Under the pieces are notes generated by a model. It was not told the DNA's origin. It was given only the letters and a program-made list of their open reading frames with translations, and searched no databases. Position numbers and translations under genes: made by a program. From JBCBSK01 sp039819185 (GTDB taxonomy: Bacteria > Pseudomonadota > Alphaproteobacteria > Rhizobiales > Tepidamorphaceae), in NCBI GenBank assembly GCA_039819185.1, contig JBCBSK010000178.1:1-6578 (forward strand): a DNA stretch of 6,578 nucleotides. Reading direction: 5' to 3'. Of the stretch, positions 1 to 5,077 are shown one piece after another. Numbering within the stretch: the stretch's first letter is position 1; the number at the start of each line of letters is the position of its first letter.

Positions 1-1206
1 ATGACCCAGCCGTCGATCTTCGGCCGTGGCATCGGCGGCGGCCGCTCGATCGAACTTGATGTATCAGGACCGGAACTCGAGGTCATTCTCGATGTTGCGC
101 TCCGAGCGTTTCTCAAAGTCGGCGAGGTGATGCCGCGCACCGACGGCAATCAGGTCCGGCCGCGTCCCGGCCTCGAGCTTGGCGCGCCCGAAATCCGCGT
201 CTTCCCGGATCGCATTCGCCTGGCCGATGTCGGGCTGAACGCGCGCGATCTCGGCGACACGGTCGATGCCTTCAACGACGGACTTAGGATTGCGGAGATC
301 ACTGTTGGTGGCGAACGCATTGATCTGATGTTGATGGGCCCGCGCGACGATGTCGCCGCGACGCAGGGCATTGCCGAACTCCCCGTCGTGACGAGCGAAG
401 GCACGATTCTGCCAGTGCGTGCGCTGTCGGATGTCGAGGTTGTTGCTGGCCCGACGGAGATACGCCACGCCGAACGCGAGCGCACGGTGACGTTGGATGT
501 GCGGCCGGCGAATGCGATTGCGCTCGAAGCCGCCCTCGAAATTCTTCAGACCGATGTGATCGATGTCCTCGAAGCCGAGGGTCTGCCCGACGGTGTGACG
601 CTCAACCTGTCGGGAACCGCCGACAAGCTGACCCAGACCTGGGACGCTCTGGTGCTCGACCTGCTTCTGGCGATCGTCATCGTTTATCTGGTGATGGCGG
701 TATTGTTCGAGAGCTTCTGGTATCCGCTGATCATCCTGGTCGCGGTGCCGGTTGCAGCCGCCGGCGGAGTCGCGGGGCTTGCTGTCCTGAATACCTACAT
801 TCCCCAGCCACTCGACATGCTGACGATGCTGGGCTTCGTCATTCTGATCGGGATCGTCGTGAACAATGCGATTCTTCTGGTCGATCAAAGCCTGAACCAT
901 GTCCGGCGCGACGGGATGGCTGTGCCGGATGCGATCCTTGAGGCAACACGCAATCGTATCCGGCCGATCTTCATGTCGACAATGACGAGCGTGTTCGGGA
1001 TGATGCCGCTGGTGTTGTTTCCGGGAGCGGGCTCGGAACTTTATCGCGGCTTGGGCGCCGTGGTCATCGGCGGCTTGTCGCTGTCGACCATCGTCGCACT
1101 TGTTCTGATCCCATCGCTCCTGGCGGTCTTCATGGCGATCATCGAGCGCGGCAGCCACCGCGGCAAACAAGCCCCCGCCGAGCCGAGCGTTCAGCCAGCG
1201 GAGTAG
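1..1206 (+). CDS. RND (HAE1-type) efflux permease, C-terminal part only
   Basis: This is the C-terminal 401 residues of an inner-membrane RND transporter that would use the proton gradient to export drugs, lipids or other compounds with a periplasmic adaptor and an outer-membrane channel. The family is usually about 1,030 residues long, so some 600 residues lie left of the window and the ATG at base 1 is probably an internal Met. Residues 1-205 resemble the second periplasmic porter/docking half. Five hydrophobic segments follow at about 214-235, 239-264, 273-296, 322-340 and 352-378, matching TM8-TM12. Family-like stretches are GIVVNNAILLVDQ (284-296) in TM10 and IRPIFMSTMTSVFGMMPL (320-337) in TM11. 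Where AcrB has the proton-relay Lys940, this protein has Asn288. The tail after residue 380 is short and Pro/Ala-rich. The gene ends with TAG, 29 bases before the convergent recR stop. The substrate cannot be read from the sequence. Confidence 0.93.
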   Translation: MTQPSIFGRGIGGGRSIELDVSGPELEVILDVALRAFLKVGEVMPRTDGNQVRPRPGLELGAPEIRVFPDRIRLADVGLNARDLGDTVDAFNDGLRIAEITVGGERIDLMLMGPRDDVAATQGIAELPVVTSEGTILPVRALSDVEVVAGPTEIRHAERERTVTLDVRPANAIALEAALEILQTDVIDVLEAEGLPDGVTLNLSGTADKLTQTWDALVLDLLLAIVIVYLVMAVLFESFWYPLIILVAVPVAAAGGVAGLAVLNTYIPQPLDMLTMLGFVILIGIVVNNAILLVDQSLNHVRRDGMAVPDAILEATRNRIRPIFMSTMTSVFGMMPLVLFPGAGSELYRGLGAVVIGGLSLSTIVALVLIPSLLAVFMAIIERGSHRGKQAPAEPSVQPAE

Positions 1207-1235
1207 CGCCGGGTGTCCCTAGCTTAGCGAGATCG

Positions 1236-1844
1236 TCAGCGAAACGGTGTCCGCGCCTTGATCGCCTGCGACAGCGTGCCATCGTCGAGATAGTCGAGTT
1301 CGCCGCCGACCGGAACGCCATGAGCGAGTCGTGAAACGGTCACGCCGGCGCTCGCCAATAGGTCTGTCACATAATGGGCCGTTGTCTGGCCCTCGACCGT
1401 GGCGTTCAAGGCAATGATCACCTCCTTGATCTCAGGCGCCTCTGCGCGTGCGACAAGGCTTGCGATCGCCAGCTCGTCCGGTCCAACTCCATCGAGCGGC
1501 GACAGCACCCCGCCGAGCACGTGATAGCGGGCCTTGACCGCTTCAGCCCGTTCGAGCGCCCATAGATCGGCAACGGTCTCCACAACGACGATGGTCGCGG
1601 GATCCCGGCGCGGATCTCGACAGATCTGGCAGGGATCGGACGTATCGACATTGCCGCAGATGCCGCAGAGCCGGACGCGCTCGGTCACCACCCGCATCGC
1701 TTCAGTCAGCGGGGCAAGCACCTGCTCACGCTTTTGAACGAGATGCAGCGCCGCCCGTCGTGCCGACCGCGGCCCGAGGCCCGGCAAGCGTGCGAGAAGT
1801 TGGATCAGACGCTCGATTTCAGGACCGGCACTCGACTGGCTCAT
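1236..1844 (-). CDS. recR: Recombination mediator protein RecR
   Basis: RecR is a cytoplasmic ring-forming protein that acts with RecO (and RecF) to load RecA on SSB-coated single-stranded DNA at gaps. The 202 residues match the usual length of about 200. The domains are in family order: a helix-hairpin-helix at about 15-35 (LARLPGLGPRSARR), a four-cysteine zinc finger (Cys60, Cys63, Cys72, Cys75), a Toprim domain from about 84 (IVVVET, then LSPLDGVGP at 114-122 and NATVEGQTTAHYV at 147-159), and the C-terminal signature HGVPVGGELDYLDDGTLS (175-192). The ATG at 1844 fits the family N-terminus, and the next Met is at residue 50, so this start is favoured although no clear Shine-Dalgarno precedes it (upstream bases are ACTCCCGCCAAGTCTGACAT). 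The start overlaps the stop of a doubtful upstream ORF as ATGA. recR usually follows ybaB directly; here about 2.9 kb separates them, so it probably needs its own promoter in 1845-2246. Confidence 0.97.
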   Translation of the reverse strand: MSQSSAGPEIERLIQLLARLPGLGPRSARRAALHLVQKREQVLAPLTEAMRVVTERVRLCGICGNVDTSDPCQICRDPRRDPATIVVVETVADLWALERAEAVKARYHVLGGVLSPLDGVGPDELAIASLVARAEAPEIKEVIIALNATVEGQTTAHYVTDLLASAGVTVSRLAHGVPVGGELDYLDDGTLSQAIKARTPFR

Positions 1845-2164
1845 ATGTCAGACTTGGCGGGAGTCGCAGCCAATGGCAAGAACGAGCTGACGTCAGCATG
1901 CTCAGTGGGAAGCCTGGTTCGTGGACATAACAGCGCGTTCTTATCCTGCTTCGGGCCGCTCAGAATGGGCGGAAGAACCGCCGACCAAAACAAGAAAACC
2001 CAGGTCACGAGATCATTTCGCAGCACATGCCCATGCTCAGTGCGCGTGGTGACCATATCCCACAAGAACTGAGAGGATCGCCGCGGCTTGCATGAGACTT
2101 CGACAAGATGTAGGAGCTTCTCAGGCCTTTTGAGGAGGCCGCCCGGTCCGCGGAAAGCTGTCAT
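1841..2164 (-). CDS. Doubtful hypothetical ORF of 107 codons upstream of recR
   Basis: I do not recognise this protein and the reading frame may be chance. In its favour, a purine-rich AAAGAGG lies 5 bases before the ATG, and the stop overlaps the recR start as ATGA, the usual form of translational coupling, at a recR start that lacks a Shine-Dalgarno of its own. Against it, the product has no recognisable domain. It is basic, with one short hydrophobic stretch (VTWVFLFWSAVLPPIL, about residues 53-68). Codon choice is also unlike the neighbours, with several codons rare in GC-rich genomes (AGG, TTA, ATA, CTA, CGA) and a weaker third-position GC bias. It occupies a region that should contain the recR and ankyrin-gene control signals. 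If it is not a gene, this stretch is non-coding intergenic DNA. Confidence 0.22.
   Translation of the reverse strand: MTAFRGPGGLLKRPEKLLHLVEVSCKPRRSSQFLWDMVTTRTEHGHVLRNDLVTWVFLFWSAVLPPILSGPKQDKNALLCPRTRLPTEHADVSSFLPLAATPAKSDI
1886..1897. repeat. Perfect 12-bp palindrome upstream of recR
   Basis: GCTGACGTCAGC reads the same on both strands. It overlaps a second perfect palindrome, AGCATGCT (1895-1902). It lies about 40 bases before the recR start, a position suited to an operator for a dimeric regulator, but no partner site or known consensus was recognised. Palindromes of this size also occur by chance. Confidence 0.35.
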
Positions 2165-2178
2165 CGGCGCCTCTTTTT
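2117..2178 (+). terminator. Two overlapping hairpins ending in a T-run (possible attenuator or terminator)
   Basis: Two inverted repeats share bases and could not form together. The first pairs CTTCTCA (2117-2123) with TGAGGAG (2131-2137): 7 bp including one G-T pair, with a 7-base loop. The second pairs GAGGC (2135-2139) with GCCTC (2169-2173) and, after a bulged C, GCC (2141-2143) with GGC (2166-2168). Its 22-base loop is followed at once by TTTTT (2174-2178), the form of a Rho-independent terminator on the plus strand. It ends 68 bases before the ankyrin start codon. It could attenuate that gene or stop an unrelated upstream transcript. The long loop and bulge make it weak. Confidence 0.3.
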
Positions 2179-2222
2179 GAAGACTACGACCACATCGGTT
2201 TTCTCAGCCCGGCATAGCGGAC

Positions 2223-2249
2223 CATCGGGCAGCGGAGGGAAACCCGATG
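2223..2249 (+). promoter_or_regulatory. Hairpin enclosing the Shine-Dalgarno and start codon of the ankyrin gene
   Basis: CATCGGG (2223-2229) is perfectly complementary to CCCGATG (2243-2249), whose last three bases are the start codon. The 13-base loop (2230-2242) carries the strong Shine-Dalgarno GGAGG (2234-2238), 8 bases before the ATG. In the mRNA the start codon would be base-paired while the ribosome-binding site is exposed in the loop. Such an arrangement could limit initiation until it is melted or bound by a protein. The pairing is seen directly; a regulatory effect is inference. Confidence 0.45.
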
Positions 2250-3788
2250 ACCAAATCACTCGATCAATTGCGCCGCGACGCCAAAGCCCTGGGCAAGGCC
2301 CTGGCCGAGGGGCATCAAGGCGCTACGTTACGTGTTCGCGGCATCATCGCCGAGCCTCGAAACGGCGTCTACAAACACGCTGATTGCCTGCATGTTATAG
2401 CGCGGGAAACGGGCTATGCGACATGGTCGGCGTTGAAGCTCGCCGTGGAAACCCAGGGCATGGACCGCGCCGAAAAACAGGGGCGTTTGCGCTGGGCACT
2501 GTTCCATGGCGCGCACGAAACCGTCTCCCATCTTCTCGCAGCCGATCCTGATCTCGCTGCGGGCCAAGTCCCGTTGCTGGTTGCACTTTACGACGTCCAG
2601 ACCATGCGCAAGATATTGGCGCAGGACCCAGGCACCGCTGCCCGAGAGTATCCGCCCCGGCGTCCCATGTGCCATCTCGCCTTTTCACAGCACATCCATG
2701 CGGCACCTGAGAAAGAAACGGACATGCTCACCATGGCCGAGCTACTGGTGGCACATGGCGCGGACGTGAACGACAGCTTCTCGTTCAACCCCGGAGCTGA
2801 TCATCGCTTATCGGCGCTCTACGGAGCAGTCGGACACGCAAACAACATGCCACTCGCCAAATGGCTCTTGGAGCACGGTGCCAACCCCAACGACGATGAA
2901 TCGCTCTACCATTCCACCGAACTGGGGCATACCGACGGACTTCGATTGCTGCTGGCGCATGGCGCGCGACCACAGGGCACCAATGCACTGCCGCGTGCGA
3001 TTGATTTCAACAGCATCGAGGCGGTCCGCCTCTTGCTGGACGGCGGCGCAGATCCCAATGAAGGCATCGCACCACATCCCTCTGGTGAACCGTCTCTTGT
3101 GATCCCGGCGCTGCATCAGGCGGCACGGCGGCTGGCGTCCGGTGATATCGCCCAGCTTCTGCTTGACTATGGCGCCGACCCGAATGCTGTGAGCCGTGGT
3201 CATACGCCCTATGCCTTCGCGCGTATCTTTGGAAACCGGGACGTCGCCGAGATGCTGGAAGGAGCTGGTGCCATGACAACGCTATCGCCTGTCGAGGCTC
3301 AGCTTGCTTCGGCCGCCGAAGGCGACGGAAGACCGGGCAACCAGATCGACATGACCCAGGTTTCAGATGAGATGAAAGCCCTCCTGTGCCGGCTCGTCTG
3401 GCGGGAGGGAACGCTTCCGCATATGCAGCGTTTGGTTCAGATGGGATTTGACCCCAATCTGGCCGACGAGATGGGAATGCCGCCGCTTCATCTGGCAGGC
3501 TGGGAGGGGATGGCAGATGTCATGTCCTACTTCCTAAGCCTAGATCCTGATCTCGACCATACCAATGCTTATGGAGGCACACTCCTGTCGACCATTGTTC
3601 ATGGGTCCGAGAACTGTCCGCAGAGGGCGCGTCGTGAGCATATAGACTGCGCCCGCATAGCACTCGAGCACGGCGTTGCACTCCCCAAGAAAGCGCCACA
3701 ATTTGCAACGGCACCGGACATGTCCGAGTTCCTCGCCGATTGGGCACAGACGCACCCTGGTCAAGTTGTCGAACATGGTGTGGCGTGA
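2247..3788 (+). CDS. Ankyrin-repeat protein with N-terminal helical domain
   Basis: This 513-residue protein is probably cytoplasmic: no signal peptide or membrane segment is visible. Residues 1-70 resemble a small helical module found at the N-terminus of many bacterial ankyrin proteins (SLDQLRRDAKALGKAL at 4-19, then HADCLHVIARETGYATWSAL at 44-63). The rest is about nine ankyrin repeats, clearest at 158-175 (LLVAHGADVN), 186-215 (WLLEHGANPN), 219-243, 246-271 (RLLLDGGADPN), 285-313 (QLLLDYGADPN), 317-341, 376-404, 411-438 and a degenerate one near 441-479. A linker at about 342-372 splits the repeats into two blocks. No catalytic domain is seen, so the likely role is binding another protein; the partner is unknown. 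The start is set by GGAGG 8 bases upstream. The gene stands alone on the plus strand between minus-strand recR and sulfotransferase, suggesting later insertion into the dnaX-ybaB-recR block. Confidence 0.9.
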   Translation: MTKSLDQLRRDAKALGKALAEGHQGATLRVRGIIAEPRNGVYKHADCLHVIARETGYATWSALKLAVETQGMDRAEKQGRLRWALFHGAHETVSHLLAADPDLAAGQVPLLVALYDVQTMRKILAQDPGTAAREYPPRRPMCHLAFSQHIHAAPEKETDMLTMAELLVAHGADVNDSFSFNPGADHRLSALYGAVGHANNMPLAKWLLEHGANPNDDESLYHSTELGHTDGLRLLLAHGARPQGTNALPRAIDFNSIEAVRLLLDGGADPNEGIAPHPSGEPSLVIPALHQAARRLASGDIAQLLLDYGADPNAVSRGHTPYAFARIFGNRDVAEMLEGAGAMTTLSPVEAQLASAAEGDGRPGNQIDMTQVSDEMKALLCRLVWREGTLPHMQRLVQMGFDPNLADEMGMPPLHLAGWEGMADVMSYFLSLDPDLDHTNAYGGTLLSTIVHGSENCPQRARREHIDCARIALEHGVALPKKAPQFATAPDMSEFLADWAQTHPGQVVEHGVA

Positions 3789-3799
3789 TCCTGCGAGAG

Positions 3800-3872
3800 G
3801 TCTTGTCTGCTGCATGACGTTCCGGGCGGCGGTGCAAACGCAACGAGCGTGTAACCAGCAGAGCCGTAAGAC
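3800..3872. repeat. Long interrupted inverted repeat between convergent genes
   Basis: GTCTT (3800-3804) plus TCTGCTG (3806-3812) can pair with CAGCAGA (3856-3862) plus AAGAC (3868-3872). That gives 12 base pairs broken by one unpaired base on the left arm and five on the right, around a 43-base loop. It lies 12 bases after the ankyrin stop and 88 bases past the convergent sulfotransferase stop, where a two-way terminator would be expected. There is no T-run on either side, so it is not a standard Rho-independent terminator. It may only be a 3'-end structure. Confidence 0.3.
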
Positions 3873-3960
3873 ATTGCGTTCCGTCCCAACGACACCGTCG
3901 CTCGAATGATGCAGACAAACGGATCTTCGCAAAAATCTGATCTGGGCTTCAAACAGCCGT

Positions 3961-4728
3961 CTAAACGTCAACGCGCCCGCGCTCCGCGCGAAACCGTGCA
4001 GCCCAGGCGCTGTTCGTTGCATCCGCCAGCTTTGCGACGGGAAGCGTGCGGTCATTCGCGACCACCTGGTCGACCCCGAGGCGATCGAGAATGCGGCCAA
4101 CAGCAACATAGGGATCTGCCGACAGGTCGTCATAGGTGATGCGAAGCGGGTCGATGGCTTCGCCGGCAAACCATGCCTGCCACTCCGCCTCCAGCCTGAT
4201 CGCAAGATCGATCTGTCGGGCGATCTCGTCTGCGTCATAGACGGGTTCCTGCGGCACGGACAACCGCTCCAGTTCCGTCCCATCCGGCGCCTGGTGCCAC
4301 AGCCCGGTTTGGGTCGCCTTCACGAAGGAAATGGCCTGGTCGAGCTTGTCGCGGCGCGTGAGATAGACAAACAGCGTCCGCCCGAAGGTGGTCTCGATCC
4401 GGGCCCTGTCGCTCGCCAGGCCCGGATGCAAGACATTCAGTTTCTGCATGAAAAACTCGAAACTGCGCCGCTGCAGTCGCAGGCCGAAGATGCCGGTTTT
4501 GCCGGTCCCGCGCGTCATAGCGGCATCGAAGACCGCGCTCAGCGCGTCGCGTTCCGTGACGAATGGCTGATCGGACACGCCATAGTCATCTAGCCAGTCT
4601 GACACTGACGGCTCATGAAAGTGCGAGTCCGGCACCCCGGCCACACCGGTTTCCTGCAAGAGCTTGCACAGAAGCGTGCTGCCGCTGCGCGGGCTGGTGC
4701 AGAGAATGTAGGACTGAAAGTCAGCCAT
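3961..4728 (-). CDS. Stf0-like PAPS-dependent sulfotransferase
   Basis: The 255-residue protein would transfer a sulfate group from PAPS to an unknown acceptor, probably a sugar or lipid by analogy with mycobacterial Stf0, which sulfates trehalose. The PAPS 5'-phosphosulfate loop is at the N-terminus (ILCTSPRSGSTLLCKLL, 8-24) and the 3'-phosphate-binding segment at VYLTRRDKLDQAISFVKA (121-138), followed by a TGLWH motif (141-145). LRITYDDLSADP (195-206) is also typical of the family, and the length fits. After the P-loop the sequence is GVPDSHFHEPS (31-41). Stf0 proteins usually carry a catalytic Glu near here, so Asp34 or Glu39 may do this job. No signal peptide is seen. The ATG at 4728 lies 25 bases after the ybaB stop with no obvious Shine-Dalgarno, which suggests read-through expression with dnaX-ybaB. 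The gene converges with the ankyrin gene. The family call is firm; the substrate is not known. Confidence 0.88.
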   Translation of the reverse strand: MADFQSYILCTSPRSGSTLLCKLLQETGVAGVPDSHFHEPSVSDWLDDYGVSDQPFVTERDALSAVFDAAMTRGTGKTGIFGLRLQRRSFEFFMQKLNVLHPGLASDRARIETTFGRTLFVYLTRRDKLDQAISFVKATQTGLWHQAPDGTELERLSVPQEPVYDADEIARQIDLAIRLEAEWQAWFAGEAIDPLRITYDDLSADPYVAVGRILDRLGVDQVVANDRTLPVAKLADATNSAWAARFRAERGRVDV

Positions 4729-4753
4729 TTCGGGTGGTCAGGCGTGCATTCGC

Positions 4754-5077
4754 TCAGCCGAAGGGGTTCATGCCCGGCGGCAACGGGAGGCCGGCGGACA
4801 TATCCTTCATCTTATCGGCCATGAGTTGTTCCGCCTTGGCCTTGGCGTCGTTATGGGCCGCGACGATCAGGTCTTCGAGAATATCGCGCTCATCAGCCAC
4901 GACCACGGACGGATCGAGTTCGACCCCGACCATCTGGCCCTTGCCGTTGAGACGCACCTGGACCAGCCCGCCTCCAGAAAAGCCTTCGACCTCGAGCGTT
5001 TCGAGCTCGGCCTGCATATCGGCCATTTTGCTCTGTAGCTCCTGCGCCTTCTTCATCATGCCCATAAGGTCTTTCAT
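4754..5077 (-). CDS. ybaB: YbaB/EbfC family nucleoid-associated protein
   Basis: YbaB/EbfC proteins are small dimeric DNA-binding proteins that coat or bend the nucleoid. They are encoded next to dnaX and recR in many bacteria, though their link to those proteins is not settled. The 107 residues match the family length. An N-terminal amphipathic helix (MKDLMGMMKKAQELQSKM, 1-18) continues to about residue 28. It is followed by the characteristic strand region with GLVQVRLNGKG (37-47) and VGVELDPS (50-57), then helices including DILEDLIVAAHNDAKAKAE (65-83). The C-terminus is the usual Gly/Pro/Met-rich tail (GLPLPPGMNPFG). The start codon overlaps the dnaX stop in ATGA, and GAGGA (5087-5091) inside the dnaX end serves as its ribosome-binding site. 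The two genes are therefore almost certainly co-transcribed and translationally coupled. Confidence 0.95.
   Translation of the reverse strand: MKDLMGMMKKAQELQSKMADMQAELETLEVEGFSGGGLVQVRLNGKGQMVGVELDPSVVVADERDILEDLIVAAHNDAKAKAEQLMADKMKDMSAGLPLPPGMNPFG

Larger units (their letters stand above)
1845..2246. other. Divergent intergenic region between recR and the ankyrin gene
   Basis: These 402 bases separate recR (leftward) from the ankyrin gene (rightward) and must hold promoters for both unless recR is read from far upstream. The composition is visibly less GC-biased than in the flanking genes. I found no convincing -35/-10 pair on either strand. What can be seen is a 12-bp palindrome near recR, a group of potential hairpins just before the ankyrin gene, and three copies of CATCGG (2162-2167, 2193-2198, 2223-2228) spaced 31 and 30 bases apart. 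The only substantial ORF inside is the doubtful one described separately. Confidence 0.6.

Noticed and set aside
64..1170. Long open frame antisense to the RND permease gene
   Set aside because: Its product is a low-complexity His/Asp/Arg/Gln-rich sequence typical of the antisense of a GC-rich membrane protein gene. The opposite strand has clear RND motifs.
1845..2060. Resemblance to degenerate non-coding repeat mosaics seen in some alphaproteobacterial genomes
   Set aside because: This is only an impression from the translated phrases; no second copy occurs in the window and it cannot be tested here.
2089..2117. Possible promoter TTGCAT with 17-base spacing to TAGGAG on the plus strand
   Set aside because: The -10 box is a poor match, so it was not called; a transcription start map would be needed.
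2177..2383. 68-codon plus-strand frame overlapping the ankyrin start
   Set aside because: It lacks a ribosome-binding site as good as GGAGG at 2234-2238, and it overlaps the conserved N-terminal module of the ankyrin protein out of frame.
3914..3960. Possible terminator after the sulfotransferase (GGCT/AGCC, then a T-run)
   Set aside because: The stem is only 4 bp and the T-run starts 9 bases beyond it.
3540..4283. 247-codon minus-strand frame crossing the ankyrin/sulfotransferase gap
   Set aside because: It overlaps two well-supported genes in other frames, is rich in Arg/Cys/Ser and shows no domain.
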